A stretch of DNA of 64,000 nucleotides from Verrucomicrobiales bacterium (GCA_024233305.1 JACKPV010000035.1:62001-126000); one strand, 5' to 3'. Positions 9,029 through 20,300 are shown, counted from the stretch's first letter. Notes: a model not told the origin generated them from the letters alone. Translations and numbers: made by a program.

Positions 9029-10777
9029 ATGCTGCGGCGGATGAGTTTGCTGCCTTTTGGAGAACTGGCCCCGTACGCGCGCCGCAAGTTCGTGCCCGAA
9101 ACGACCGACCTTGGTGATTGGGCGGCTCTGGAACCGCTGTTCGACCAACTCGAGCAACGCCTGGCGGCCGCGGACGAAGCCGCCGCACTCGAGCGCTGGC
9201 TCGGGGATTGGGGCGAGTTGAGCGCCGCGCTCGACGAGGCGATGGCGCGGCGCTATATCGCGATGACCTGCCACACGGAAAACGCGGAGGCCGAGCAGGC
9301 CTATCTCGCTTTTGTCGAACAAATCGAGCCGCGTACGAAGCCGCGGCAATTCCGGCTCGAACAGCTTTATCTCGAGCATCCGCTGCGGGAGCAGTTGCCC
9401 GCGGACACCTATCGCGTCTTCGACCGGAATGTCCGGGTCAGCGTGGAGTTGTTCCGCGACGAGAACGTGCCGCTCGAAACCGAGGAGGCCAAGCTCGGCC
9501 AGCAGTACCAGAAACTGAGCGGTTCGCTGACGGTGGAGTTCGACGGCCGCGAGCAGACGCTCGTGCAGATGGGGCGGTACCAGGAGGAGACCGATCGCGC
9601 CCAACGCCAGGCGGCCTGGGAAAAGGTGGTGGCGCGGCGGTTGCAGGAACGCAAGCGATTCGATGAGTTGTTCGACGCGCTCCGTCGTTTGCGCGCGGAA
9701 ATCGCCCGGAACGCGGGGTTCACCGGCTATCTCGATTACGCTTTTCGCCGCATGCACCGCTTCGATTATACGCCCGCGGATTGCATCGGTTTTCACGCCG
9801 CGGTTGAAGCCGAGGTCGTGCCGCTCGTCCGTGAGTTGCAGGAACGGCGCCGCCAACAGATGCGCCTGGACCGGTTGCGCCCCTGGGATCTGGCGGTCGA
9901 TCCGCAGGGCCGTCCGCCGTTGCAACCGTTCACCACCGCCGCCGAAATGGTCGAGCGCACGCAGCGCGTCTTCGATCAGCTCGATCCCGAACTGGCCGCG
10001 GACTTCCGTCGGATGGATGAACTGCATCTGCTCGACCTCGACAACCGCAAGGGCAAGGCGCCGGGCGGTTACCAGTATGGGCTCGCCGAGGCCCGCTTGC
10101 CGTTCATCTTCATGAACGCGGTCGGCCTGCAACGGGACGTCGAGACGATCCTCCACGAAGCCGGCCACGCCTTCCACGTGTTCGAGACACAAGACGAACC
10201 TCTGTATGCCTACCGCCATGCGCCGATTGAGTTCTGCGAGGTCGCGTCGATGAGCATGGAGCTGCTGGGCAACCGCTTCATCGAGGCCTTCCACGCGCCT
10301 GCCGAAGCCCGGCGCGCCCGGCGCAAGCATCTTGAAGGTGTGCTCGAAGTCCTGCCCTGGATCGCCACGGTGGACGCCTTCCAGCACTGGCTTTACACGC
10401 ACCCGGACCACGACGTTGAAGCGCGGCAGACCGCCTGGTTGGGTTTGATGGACCGGTTCGGCGGGGTGGTGGACTGGAGCGGGCACGAAACGGCCCGGGC
10501 GAGTTCGTGGCACCGGCAGCTGCACATCTTCCTCCACCCTTTCTACTACATCGAATACGGCATCGCGCAGTTGGGCGCCCTGCAAGTGTGGGTGAACTAC
10601 CGCCAGGATCCCGCCGGCGCGCTGGCGGCCTACAAATCCGCCCTCGCGCTCGGGGGCTCGCGCCCGCTGCCGGAGTTGTTCGCCGCCGCAGGCGCCCGGA
10701 TGTGCTTCAAGCCGGAGGACGTCCGCCCGCTCATGCAACAGGTGCGCGACGAACTGGCGACGTTGGACGACGCCTGA
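9029..10777 (+). CDS. M3 family oligoendopeptidase (PepF-like)
   Basis: A 582-residue zinc metallopeptidase of family M3 (thimet oligopeptidase clan), close to the usual 560-600 residues. The zinc site HEAGHAFHVFE is at about residue 376 (10154 onward), with the downstream Glu ligand in FCEVASMSMELL. The C-terminal substrate-binding region contains HIFLHPFYYIEYGIAQLGAL. It should degrade short peptides in the cytosol; no signal peptide is seen. The ATG at 9029 has a ribosome binding site (GGGAGGG, 9017-9023). The next ATG at 9041 (MSLLPFGEL) is an alternative, and the open frame extends upstream to 8972. It lies 82 bases after the second CotH gene and may share its transcript, but no functional link is evident. 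Confidence 0.9.
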   Translation: MLRRMSLLPFGELAPYARRKFVPETTDLGDWAALEPLFDQLEQRLAAADEAAALERWLGDWGELSAALDEAMARRYIAMTCHTENAEAEQAYLAFVEQIEPRTKPRQFRLEQLYLEHPLREQLPADTYRVFDRNVRVSVELFRDENVPLETEEAKLGQQYQKLSGSLTVEFDGREQTLVQMGRYQEETDRAQRQAAWEKVVARRLQERKRFDELFDALRRLRAEIARNAGFTGYLDYAFRRMHRFDYTPADCIGFHAAVEAEVVPLVRELQERRRQQMRLDRLRPWDLAVDPQGRPPLQPFTTAAEMVERTQRVFDQLDPELAADFRRMDELHLLDLDNRKGKAPGGYQYGLAEARLPFIFMNAVGLQRDVETILHEAGHAFHVFETQDEPLYAYRHAPIEFCEVASMSMELLGNRFIEAFHAPAEARRARRKHLEGVLEVLPWIATVDAFQHWLYTHPDHDVEARQTAWLGLMDRFGGVVDWSGHETARASSWHRQLHIFLHPFYYIEYGIAQLGALQVWVNYRQDPAGALAAYKSALALGGSRPLPELFAAAGARMCFKPEDVRPLMQQVRDELATLDDA

Positions 10778-10828
10778 GCGGCCAACGCGCCGCCACCTCA
10801 TCGGTGACGCGTGCGGGTTCGGCGGGCT

Positions 10829-12187
10829 TCAACCGCGGTCCAGGAAGTCGTAATCGAACGGCTTGCGCATTTCGCGGGCGACGAAGGCGTTGGCCTCGCC
10901 GGCGCCTTCACCGGTGAAGGTCTCCCGCGTCGGATCCCAGCGCAGCGGGCGGCCCAGCCGCAGGGCGATGGCGCCGAGGTGGCAGATCGAAGCGGAGCGA
11001 TGCCCCACCTCGACGTGCGCGACGGGGTCCCGCCGCGACCGCACGCAGTCGAAGAAGTTGCCCATGTGGTCATTGCTGACTTCGAGGCGGGGGGCGTCGT
11101 CCGGGAGCGGCGTCCGCAGCAGCGCTTCGTCGCTGGCCTGGATCTCGCCGCGGTTGACCCAGATCCAGCCCCCGGTCCCCTCGAAACGCAGCCCATTGCG
11201 CTGGCCGTCCGGCTTCACCACGCCGCCGAAGATGTTGTCGTCGCGGGTGGTCCTGACCACGTGCCGGACGCCGCCCGCATAAGTGAAAGTGACCTCATAC
11301 TCGCTGAAAGCGGTGTAGCCGCCCGGAATGGGCTCGGCGAGCGCGCGACCTTCCACGGCCACCGGTCCCTCGGCGCCAATGGCCCAGCGGGCGATGTCGT
11401 TGTGGTGTGCGCCCCAGTCGGTCATCGTGCCACCCGAATAATCGAGCCAATAGCGGAACGTCGTGTGGCAGCGTTGCGGGACGTAGTCGACCTTCGGGGC
11501 CTGGCCGAGCCAGAAGTCCCAGTTCAGGCCCTCGGGGACGGGCGCGGTGGCGAACGGTCCTTCGCGGAGGCCGGCGGGCAGGAAGACCGTGACCTGTTCG
11601 AGCCGTCCGAGGCGGCCGTTGCGCACGAGTTCGCAGGCCAGGCGGAACCGGCGGTCGCTGCGTTGCTGACTGCCGGTTTGGAGCACCGCCTTTCGCTCGC
11701 GAACCGCCCGCACCAGACGCCGCCCCTCGTCAATGGTCAGGGTCAGCGGCTTTTCCCCGTAGACGTCCTTGCCGGCCTGAACCGCCGCCAGATTCACGAG
11801 CGTGTGCCAGTGGTCGGGCGTGGCCTGGATGACGGCGTGGATGTCGTCGCGTTCAAGCAGCTTGCGGAAGTCGCCGTAGGTGTCGGGCGTGCGTCCTTCA
11901 ACCGTGAACTGCTTCGCGGCGGCCCGGGCGTGCCCGGCGTCCACGTCGCAGACGGCGACCACGTCGGCGAAGCGCATGGCGTTGCCGGTGTCGCCGCGGC
12001 CCATGCCGCCGCAGCCGATGAGGGCGATGGCGGGACGGTCATTCGGGCTGAGGGTGCGGCGGCGGGGGGCGGCGGCCTGCGCGAGTTCGCGTTCGGTGAA
12101 CCAGAGCGGCAGCCCGGTGGCGGCGGCGGTGGCGGCGCAACGAGTCAGAAACGAGCGACGATTGATCTGAAAGGGGCTTGGCTTCAT
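10829..12187 (-). CDS. Tat-exported Gfo/Idh/MocA family oxidoreductase
   Basis: 452 residues. The N-terminus is a twin-arginine signal (NRRSFLTRCAATAAATGLPL), so the protein is probably exported already folded with its nicotinamide cofactor. The Rossmann motif follows (AIALIGCGGMGRGDTG), then TPDHWHTLVNLAAV and the family Lys in EKPLTLTIDEG. The C-terminal domain includes DWGAHHNDIARWAIG. This Tat-exported subgroup is numerous in Verrucomicrobiota and Planctomycetota and is usually linked to periplasmic sugar oxidation or glycosidase-like activity. The substrate here is unknown. It converges on the M3 peptidase gene, 51 bases apart. A second member with the same architecture lies at 26928-28265. 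Confidence 0.9.
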   Translation of the reverse strand: MKPSPFQINRRSFLTRCAATAAATGLPLWFTERELAQAAAPRRRTLSPNDRPAIALIGCGGMGRGDTGNAMRFADVVAVCDVDAGHARAAAKQFTVEGRTPDTYGDFRKLLERDDIHAVIQATPDHWHTLVNLAAVQAGKDVYGEKPLTLTIDEGRRLVRAVRERKAVLQTGSQQRSDRRFRLACELVRNGRLGRLEQVTVFLPAGLREGPFATAPVPEGLNWDFWLGQAPKVDYVPQRCHTTFRYWLDYSGGTMTDWGAHHNDIARWAIGAEGPVAVEGRALAEPIPGGYTAFSEYEVTFTYAGGVRHVVRTTRDDNIFGGVVKPDGQRNGLRFEGTGGWIWVNRGEIQASDEALLRTPLPDDAPRLEVSNDHMGNFFDCVRSRRDPVAHVEVGHRSASICHLGAIALRLGRPLRWDPTRETFTGEGAGEANAFVAREMRKPFDYDFLDRG

Positions 12188-12267
12188 GGGCCGGATTCAA
12201 AGGCGGACGGCGGGAACGGTCAAGAGCCGGCACGCGGAAGACGTCGCCGGGAGCGGGCGCATCCCAG

Positions 12268-12459
12268 CCGTATCGATTCAACCCGCGGTAGCCGCCGACG
12301 TGTAGTCGGCGCTGAAATCCAGGGGCTCACGCGATCTCGCCGGTTCTGACTGGCGGTTACGTGTTGGTGGGTCGTCGCGCCCGGCGGCAGGCGGCCGGAT
12401 TCCCGCTGAATCATGCGCCGACTCCACGTCGGCGGCGACGCACTACTGAATCGTTACGG
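12268..12459 (+). repeat. 192-bp hairpin-ended repeat, copy 1 (diverged)
   Basis: The element runs from CCGTATCGATTC to GAATCGTTACGG. These ends are inverted repeats of each other, and each contains GTAGCCGCCGACGTG or its close relative. Both ends fold into a GCCGAC-N5-GTCGGC type hairpin (right arm here GCCGACTCCACGTCGGC). Two further copies are at 59011-59201 and 61871-62062. The ends of this copy match them well, but the middle has diverged. The rest of the 530-base gap (12188-12267 and 12460-12717) shows no gene; the promoter of the RND operon is expected in the right part. Confidence 0.85.
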
Positions 12460-12717
12460 CTCAGCTTGTTCCGACCGTGGAGTTCATTCCGCCGCGAGTG
12501 TGCCTTCCGGCGGGGCCGGACGAATGCACTCCGCGCGCCATTTTCCCGGCCGCTTTGAACCCGGAAGAAGCCGGGACGCGCCCCCGGGAGCGGGCGGCAG
12601 CGGACTTCAGTTGGCGTCCGTGGTTTTTTATGAAACTGTTCGGGCCGGGGTCGTGTCAGTTGGTTTGTGCGACGGTCGCCGGATGGCGACCGTCGTTGTG
12701 TGCGCGGAAGTCATTCG

Positions 12718-13866
12718 ATGAATTCACACGTTTCCAGAAAGCTGATCGGGGTCCTCCTCCTGTTGGCGGTTGGCGCCGGCGCGGGATGCGGCCGGCTGGC
12801 GGGCGGTAAGGACGAGGCGGCGAAGGACAAGGAACCGCCGCCCGTTCCGGTGGAGGTGGCGGCCATCGAAACCGGCGCGATCCAGGAGGTCATCAGTTCC
12901 ACGGCGCGGCTGGAAGCCGAGGCGGACGTCAAGGTGTTCGCCCGGACAGCGAACCGGGTCGTGGAATTGCTGGCGGAGGAGGGGGACAAGATCGGGAAGG
13001 ACCAAGTCCTGCTCCGGTTGGAGGACGACATCCAGACCACGCGGCAGGCGAAGGCGGAGACGGCCCTGGCGAAGTTGCGGGCGGAATTCGAGCGGTTGGA
13101 GGCGCTTTACGCCCAGAAGCTGGTCAGCGAACAGGTCTACAGCGACACGAAATTCGAGCTTCGGCAGCTGGAACTAAGTCTCGAAGATGCCGAGCGGGAA
13201 CTGGAATATACGCGGGTGCGCGCGCCCATTGCCGGCACCGTCACCCAGCGCCTGGTGAAAACCGGCGATCTGGTGAATGTCGGGCAGCACCTGTTCGATC
13301 TGGTGGACTTCGACTCGCTCGTGGCCCGCGTCTACGTGCCGGATCGCAACCTGCCGTCCCTGGCGACCAACCAGGTCGTCCGGGTGCGTCCCACCGCTCT
13401 TGGACAGCAGGCGTACGAGGGCTACGTCAAGCGCATCGCGCCGACCGTGGACGCCCGCACCGGCACGGTGAAGGTCACGGTGGGTTTCCGCGACATCGGG
13501 CCGTTGCGTCCCGGCATGTATGTCGAGGTCGAACTGGTGACGGCGGTGCATCCGGACGCCCTGCTGCTCTCGAAGCGGTCGCTCGTCTATGATCAGGATC
13601 TGCGCTTTGTCTATCGGTTGAAGGAGGATCGAACGGTGGAGCGCGTGGCGGTGAAGGTGCGGTTGGAGGACGATTTCAACGTCGAGCCGGACGGTGGATT
13701 CACCGCGGGCGACCGGATCGTGGTGGCGGGGCAGACCGGGCTGAAGGACGGGGCGAAGGTGCGCCTGCCCGGGGATCCCGAACCGGACGCGGACGGCGGA
13801 AGCGGTCCCCGGCCGGAGGCGGCAAACGTCGCCGAGCAGGGCAGCCCGGACGAAGGCCAGGGATGA
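12718..13866 (+). CDS. RND efflux periplasmic adaptor lipoprotein (MFP/HlyD type)
   Basis: 382 residues. A lipoprotein signal precedes Cys (GVLLLLAVGAGAGC, Cys about residue 23). Then come the adaptor domains: lipoyl/barrel-sandwich halves (ADVKVFARTANRVVELLAEE; RVRAPIAGTVTQRLVKTGD), a coiled-coil hairpin between them (about 100-160, LAKLRAEFERLEALYAQKLV), and beta-barrel and membrane-proximal domains (VKRIAPTVDARTGTVKVTVG). It should link the inner-membrane RND pumps to an outer-membrane channel. The ATG at 12718 was chosen because it gives a normal lipoprotein signal; the open frame extends 17 codons upstream. Its stop overlaps the start of the first permease (ATGA), so translation is coupled. 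No TolC-like gene is nearby. Confidence 0.93.
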   Translation: MNSHVSRKLIGVLLLLAVGAGAGCGRLAGGKDEAAKDKEPPPVPVEVAAIETGAIQEVISSTARLEAEADVKVFARTANRVVELLAEEGDKIGKDQVLLRLEDDIQTTRQAKAETALAKLRAEFERLEALYAQKLVSEQVYSDTKFELRQLELSLEDAERELEYTRVRAPIAGTVTQRLVKTGDLVNVGQHLFDLVDFDSLVARVYVPDRNLPSLATNQVVRVRPTALGQQAYEGYVKRIAPTVDARTGTVKVTVGFRDIGPLRPGMYVEVELVTAVHPDALLLSKRSLVYDQDLRFVYRLKEDRTVERVAVKVRLEDDFNVEPDGGFTAGDRIVVAGQTGLKDGAKVRLPGDPEPDADGGSGPRPEAANVAEQGSPDEGQG

Positions 13867-16800
13867 AGAACGGCGTCCCGGCTTCGCACTTCACCACCGA
13901 CCGTCCCGTGGCGGTGCTCATGGTGTTCACCGCGGCGGTGGTGTTCGGCTTCTTTTCCTTCAAGCGGCTGCCGGTCACGTTGATGCCGGAATTGACCTAT
14001 CCGACGCTCACGGTGCGCACGGAATACGCGGGCGCCGCTCCCGAGGAGGTCGAGAACGAGATCAGCCGGCCGATCGAGGAGGCGCTCGGGGTCATCGGCG
14101 GGTTGAACAAGATCAGCAGCATCAGCCGCGCGGGGATCAGTGACGTGGTGATGGAGTTTGTCTGGGGGACGGACATGTCCAAGGCGGCGCAGGAGACGCT
14201 CGAGAAACTGGACCTGGTCTTCCTGCCGCGCGAGGCGGAGCGGCCCCTGATTCTGCGCTTCGATCCGGCGCTCGATCCGATTCTCGAACTCAGCCTGTCC
14301 GGGCAGGGCGCCGGCTACGAGGGCGAGGCGGGATTGCGGCGGCTGCGGCGGATCGCCGAATTGCAGGTGAAAAGGGCGCTCGAACCCATTCCGGGCGTGG
14401 CCGCCGTCCGGGTCCGCGGCGGTTTGGAGGAGGAGTTCCAGGTGCGGCTCGACAAGCCGAGCCTGGTCCGCGTGGGGTTGTCCGTCCAACAGGTGATCGA
14501 CCGCTTGCGCCAGGAGAACATCAACGTGGCCGGCGGCACCCTCAAGGAAGGCCGGGCCGAATACATGGTCCGCACGCTCAACGAATACGAAAACCTCGAA
14601 CAGATCGGCGAGACCATCGTCACCCGGATCGACGACCGGGACGTCCGGATCAAGGATCTCGGGCAGGTCGTGCGCGCCCAGCGGGATCGCGAGATCATTA
14701 CCCGCACCGACGGCCGGGAGAGCGTGCAGATCGACCTCTACAAGGAGGCCGACGCCAACATCGTGGCTGTGGCGAAGGCCGTGCGGGCGGCGGTGGGCGA
14801 AGGGCAGACCACGCAGGCGGCCGCGCCGCGCGGGCCGGGACCGGGGCATGGTCGGGGCGGCGGGCCCCGGCGGGATACGCAGATGGCTTTGGGACCGCGG
14901 TTGCTGCAGGAGGAATCGGCCCGGATCGAGGTGGTGGCCGACCGCTCCCTTTTCATTGAAAGCAGCATCAACGAGGTCCGGAGCACGGCGGTCCTCGGCG
15001 GTCTGCTGGCGGTGGCCGTGCTGTATCTGTTCCTGGCCGACGGACGCACCACGGCGATCATCGGGGTCAGCATTCCGATGTCGCTGTTGATCACCTTCGC
15101 GCCGCTGAACCTGCTCGGGCTCTCGCTGAACATCATGTCGCTGGGCGGTCTGGCGCTCGGGGTCGGGATGCTCGTCGACAACTCGATCGTGGTGCTGGAA
15201 TCGATTTTTCGTTGCCGGGAGGAAGGCGACGATCTGGTACAGGCGGCGATCCGCGGCACGCGGGAGGTGAAGGGCGCGGTGGTGGCCTCAACCCTGACGA
15301 CCGTGGCGGTCTTCTTTCCGTTGGTCTTCGTGGAGGGCATCGCGGGACAGGCCTTCGGGGATCTGGGAGTCGCTGTGGTCACCTCGCTGCTCGCCTCGCT
15401 GATGGTGGCGGTCTACTTCATCCCCATGCTCGCCAGCCGCCGCGGGCTGGCCGCCGCGGGCGGGGCCACTCCCGGAGTGGCGCCATCGGCGGTCCGCGGG
15501 CTGTCCGCGTGGCGCGACTTTCAAACGACCTGGCGCGGGGCGGCGGGAAGCTGGCGCCGGATCCTGGCGCCGTGGTGGGGGTTGCGGTTGGTGGTGGGGT
15601 TGGTCTTCGAGCTGTTGGGCCGGCTGCTCATGGCGGTGGTCGGCGGCGTGTTCTGGATCCTGTTCCGGGTGCTCGCCCCGCTGGCGGTCCGGGTGGGCCG
15701 GATCGGGCTGGCGCCTGTGGCGGGTTGGTTCAAACGGGTGCTGGACGGCTTGAACCGGGCTTACCCGCGGGTGATCGAGTCGGCCATCGACCGGCCGCTC
15801 AGCGTTTTTCTGGCGGTGGCGCTCGTGGCGGCGCTGGCGTGGCAGGTGGCGTTTTCGCTCGGGTCGGAACTGCTGCCGGAGGTGCACCAGGGCGAATTCA
15901 CCTTCGAGGTGAGCCTGCCCGTGGGGACGCCCATCGAGCGCACGAGCGCCGCCCTGGACCGGGTCGAGCGGGCGATCCTGGCGGACAAGCAGGACATCGA
16001 CAAGCTGCTGGTCACCTTCGGCTATGACATCACCAACATGAAGCGCTCGGACGAGGGCGAGCATTCGGCGCGCTTCAAGGTGTTGCTGAAGCCCACGCGT
16101 ACGCCGGTGGCGACGGAGGAGCGGGTGTTGCACCGGTTGCGGCGGGATTTCGTGGATCTGCCGGATGTCGAGGTGCGCCTCGTGCGGCCGGTGCTGTTCA
16201 GCTCGAAGGCCCCGATCGTGGTCGAGATCGAGGGGGACGATCTGGTCGAGTTGAAGCGTCTTTCGCAGCAGGCGGTCGCGGTGCTCGGGAAGCTGCCCGA
16301 GCTGGCGGATGTCGAGGCGACCCTGCGCAGCGGCGCGCCCGAGATCCAGGTGGTTTACGACCGCAACCGGCTCATCACCTACGGGCTGAACATCGGCACG
16401 GTGGCGCGACAGGTGCGCGACCTGGTGAAGGGGTATGAGGCAACGCGGTTCAATTTGAAGGACCGGCGCATTCCGATTGTGGTCCGGTTGGAGGAGGCGG
16501 ACCGCGAGCAGTTGGCGGACATCGCCGGCATCGTGGTGAACCCGGGATCGCCCCAGCCGATCCCGCTCGGGGCGGTGGCGGCGTTGAACATCGGCGAGGG
16601 GCCGAGCGAGATCCGGCGGATCGACGGACAACGGGTGGCGCTGATCCAGGCGAACGTCGGGGAGGGCTCGCTCGGGTCGGCGGTGACGGTGATCGACCGG
16701 GCTTTGCGGGGCGAAATCGAGTGGCCGGCCACGATGCGTTTCGCGATCACGGGCCAGAACGAGGAATGGGAAAAGAGCGAAGGCAGTCTCTACCTGGCCC

Positions 16801-17330
16801 TCGCCCTGAGCCTGTTTCTCGTTTACGTGATCATGGCGGCGCAATTCGAGTCGCTGGTGCATCCGCTGGTCATCATGGTGACGATTCCGCTGGCGTTCAT
16901 CGGCAGCGTTCTCGGGTTGTGGGTGGTGGGCACGAGCGTTTCCATCGTGGTGTTCCTCGGGCTGATCATGCTGGCGGGCATCGTGGTGAACAACGCCATC
17001 GTGCTGGTCGATTACGCCAACACCCTGCGGGCCCGCGGGCTGTCCTTGCGCGAGGCAACAGTCACCGCCGGGCGGGTGCGGCTCCGGCCGATCCTGCTGA
17101 CCACCGCCACCACGGTGCTGGGCCTCCTGCCGATGGCGCTGGGTTTGGGGGACGGCGCCGAGATCCGCACGCCCATGGCGATCACGGTCATCTTCGGGCT
17201 GGCCTCCTCCACCGTGCTGACGCTGGTGATCATCCCCACCTTTTACCATCTGGTGGCCGGCTGGCGAGACCGGGTGCTGGGAACGATGGCCACCGAGGGA
17301 GCGGAGCCGGCGCCGAATCCGGCGCCCTGA
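13863..17330 (+). CDS. RND efflux transporter permease 1 (AcrB/HAE family)
   Basis: 1155 residues, about 100 more than typical. It has the RND duplicated layout: TM1 (VAVLMVFTAAVVFGFFSFKR), a large periplasmic loop, TM2-6 with GVGMLVDNSIVVLESI, a second loop, and TM8-12 (LFLVYVIMAAQFESLVHPLV; LVDYANTLRARGLSLREA). The extra length lies mainly between the two halves (about 535-640), where a Trp/Arg-rich, partly hydrophobic segment precedes AIDRPLSVFLAVAL. A short Gly/Arg/Pro-rich insert sits at about 320-340 (GPGPGHGRGGGPRR). It starts inside the adaptor stop codon and ends 4 bases before the second permease. The substrate is unknown (drugs, lipids or metals are possible for this family). Confidence 0.93.
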   Translation: MKNGVPASHFTTDRPVAVLMVFTAAVVFGFFSFKRLPVTLMPELTYPTLTVRTEYAGAAPEEVENEISRPIEEALGVIGGLNKISSISRAGISDVVMEFVWGTDMSKAAQETLEKLDLVFLPREAERPLILRFDPALDPILELSLSGQGAGYEGEAGLRRLRRIAELQVKRALEPIPGVAAVRVRGGLEEEFQVRLDKPSLVRVGLSVQQVIDRLRQENINVAGGTLKEGRAEYMVRTLNEYENLEQIGETIVTRIDDRDVRIKDLGQVVRAQRDREIITRTDGRESVQIDLYKEADANIVAVAKAVRAAVGEGQTTQAAAPRGPGPGHGRGGGPRRDTQMALGPRLLQEESARIEVVADRSLFIESSINEVRSTAVLGGLLAVAVLYLFLADGRTTAIIGVSIPMSLLITFAPLNLLGLSLNIMSLGGLALGVGMLVDNSIVVLESIFRCREEGDDLVQAAIRGTREVKGAVVASTLTTVAVFFPLVFVEGIAGQAFGDLGVAVVTSLLASLMVAVYFIPMLASRRGLAAAGGATPGVAPSAVRGLSAWRDFQTTWRGAAGSWRRILAPWWGLRLVVGLVFELLGRLLMAVVGGVFWILFRVLAPLAVRVGRIGLAPVAGWFKRVLDGLNRAYPRVIESAIDRPLSVFLAVALVAALAWQVAFSLGSELLPEVHQGEFTFEVSLPVGTPIERTSAALDRVERAILADKQDIDKLLVTFGYDITNMKRSDEGEHSARFKVLLKPTRTPVATEERVLHRLRRDFVDLPDVEVRLVRPVLFSSKAPIVVEIEGDDLVELKRLSQQAVAVLGKLPELADVEATLRSGAPEIQVVYDRNRLITYGLNIGTVARQVRDLVKGYEATRFNLKDRRIPIVVRLEEADREQLADIAGIVVNPGSPQPIPLGAVAALNIGEGPSEIRRIDGQRVALIQANVGEGSLGSAVTVIDRALRGEIEWPATMRFAITGQNEEWEKSEGSLYLALALSLFLVYVIMAAQFESLVHPLVIMVTIPLAFIGSVLGLWVVGTSVSIVVFLGLIMLAGIVVNNAIVLVDYANTLRARGLSLREATVTAGRVRLRPILLTTATTVLGLLPMALGLGDGAEIRTPMAITVIFGLASSTVLTLVIIPTFYHLVAGWRDRVLGTMATEGAEPAPNPAP

Positions 17331-17334
17331 AGCC

Positions 17335-20300
17335 ATGGAACCGCGCCGCGATCACGCCGAGCATCTGGCCAGCGGGCTGACCGAGTTCTCGCTCGGGCGC
17401 CGGATCACGATCCTCGTGATGTTCCTGAGCATCCTGGTGGTCGGCGTGGTGGCCATGTTGGGCATCCCGCTCGAGATCTTCCCGCGCGGCTACACGGGGC
17501 AGAACCTGTCCGTATACGTTCCCTGGTTCAACGCCCCGTCCCAGGAAGTGCTCGAGAAGATCACCTATCCGCTCGAGGAGGAACTCAGCACCGTTCGCGG
17601 TCTCAACAACCTCAACTCCTGGACCTCGGTCGGCTACACCAGCGTGTTCATGAACTTCAAACAGGGCACGGACATGGACGTGGCCTATCGCGAAGTGCGG
17701 GACCGGCTGGAACGGGCGCGGGCGCTCTTTCCGGAGGACGCCGACCGCGTCTACATCCGCAAGGAGGAGGCCAGCGGCATCCCGGTCGTGGTGATCGGGG
17801 TGGTGATGGATCCCGGTCTGCTCGATTATTACGATCTGCTCAAGCGCGAGGTGATCCAGCCGATCGAGCGGATTGACGGCGTGGCGCGGGTGGGGGCGGA
17901 CGGGCTCGAGGAAAAGGAGATCCTCATTGAGGTGGACCGGCAACGCGTCGAGGCCAACGGGTTGAACCTCTACCAGCTCACGCAGGAATTGCAGGACGAC
18001 AACTTCACCCTGGCCAGCGGCCACGTGCGTGACGCCGACCGGAAGCTGTTGTTGCGTTCGGTGGCCACCTACCATTCGCTGGCCGAGGTCGAGAACCGGC
18101 GCCTGAGCCCGAATGTCGTACTCAAGGACGTGGCGCGGATCAAGTACGAGGAACCCGAGAAACGCTATTCGGTGCGGGTGAACGGACGGCGGGCGGTGGC
18201 GGTGTTCATCCTCAAGGAAAGCCAGGCCAACACCGTCGAGGTCTCGCGCCGGATCCAGGCCGTGCTCGACGAACTGCAGCAGAATCCGCGGCTGGCGAAC
18301 GTCACGATGGAGACTCTGTTCAACCAGGGCGAGGTGGTCGTGGATTCGCTGATGAACTTGGTCAACGGGGGGTTGCTCGGCGGGTCCTTCGCCGCCGCCG
18401 TGTTGTTCCTCTTCCTGCGGCGCTTCCGGTTGACCGGCATCGTCACGCTCTCGATTCCGTTGTCCCTGCTCATCGCGCTGGTCGTGATGTTCTTTCACGG
18501 GGAATCCCTCAACATCCTGACCATCCTCGCCCTGTTCATCGGGGTGGGCATGCTGGTGGACAACTCGATCGTGGTGGCCGAGAACATCCACCGGTTGCAC
18601 GAGGCCGGGATGTCCCGGCGCGACGCCTGCGTGCGCGGGGCGGGGGAGATCGCGCTGGCGATCACCATGGCGACGCTCACCACCATCATCGTGTTCGTGC
18701 CGGTGTCGCTGGTCGAAGGGCAGGGGCAGTTCTTCCTGATCCGGCTGGCCCTGCCCATTTCGGTTTCCCTGCTCGGCTCGCTCTTCGTGGCGCTGGCTTT
18801 CATTCCGCTCAGCGTCTACCTGACGCTCGGCCGGCGCGGGCCCGGCGAAGGTCGGTTGCAGCAGTGGTCGCACCAACGGCTCGGCGGGCTGCTCGGTCGT
18901 TTCTACGCGCTGACCTTTGGGGCGCTCAACCACGTCTACAACCGCTGGCTGGCCTTCTTTCTCCGCCGGCGCGTCGACCTGTTGTTGCTACTGACCGCCG
19001 TCTTTGCGCTGACCTACGCCTTTGCCTTCAAGCAGGTCGAGTTCGTCGAGCAACAGGAGGAGGACCGCACGAGCTTCAACATCGCCGTCGAGGCCTCGGA
19101 CGAATACAGCTTCGAGGATCTGGTGGACTACTTCCACGAGGTCGAGGAGGTGCTGGCGGCGAAGAAGGAGGAATACGAGTTGAAGGGCTACTTCACCTTT
19201 CATCGCTCGCGCTTCGGCGAGATCCAGGGGTGGTTCGGCGATGAACGCACTTCGGAACTCACCGCGAAGGAGGTGGGCGAACGCCTGCTGAAGGACCTGC
19301 CCAAACGGCCCGGCCTGAAGGTGTACTACGGACGCGAAAACCAGAACGAGGAAGCCAAGGGCGGCGAGGTGTTCACCCTCCGGCTCGAGGGCGACGATGC
19401 CCGGGTTCTCGAGGAAGTGGCGCTGAACCTCGAACCGGTCATCCGCAGCGTGCCGGGCGTCCTGGGCATCCGGCGCGGGGAGGACAGTGCGCCGAGCGAG
19501 ATGGCGCTGGTGCTCGACCGCGACCGCGCGACCGCCAGCGGTGTGAACCCGGAGGTGGTGGCCTTCCTCGTTGGCTACGCGCTGCGTGGGAGTTCCCTGC
19601 CCAAGTACAACGACGGCGGCCGGGAGATTCCCGTGCGCATCCGGTTCGAGGAGCAGGACCGCGACAGTCTGTCGGGGCTGGGAGGATTTCAGGTGCCGAC
19701 AGCCACGGGCGGGTTCATCCAGTTGTCGGCCCTGACCGAGCCGAAGATGCTGCGCACCCCGCGCGGCGTTTTTCGGTCGAACAAGAAGACCTCGCACATG
19801 ATTACGGTGGAGTTGACGAAGGAAGGGGCGAAGGAAGCCCGCGGCCGGTTGCTCGCGCTCCAGCAATTGATCGACCTGCCGGAGGGCGTTTCGTTCAGCG
19901 GTTCGGGCCGGGCGTCGTTCAACGAGGAACTGGCGAACCTGGCGTATGCCGGCTCGATCTCGGTCCTGTTCATCTACCTGCTGATGGGCTTCCTCTTCGA
20001 GAGCTTCATCCTCCCGCTGTCGATCATCCTCACCATCCCGCTCGCGGGCCTGGGAGTCACGTGGATGCACTGCCTGGCGGGCAAGGACATCGATTTCCTC
20101 GGCGCCGTGGGCGGGGTGCTGCTCGTCGGGGTCGTGGTGAACAACGGGATCGTGCTCATCGACTACGTGAACCGCCTGCGGCACGGGGGAATGGAGCGGA
20201 CCGAGGCGCTGTTGCTGGCCGCCGACCGCCGCTTCCGGCCCATCGCCATGACGGCCCTGACCACCATCATCGGCATGGTCCCGCTGACCCTGCAGCGTCC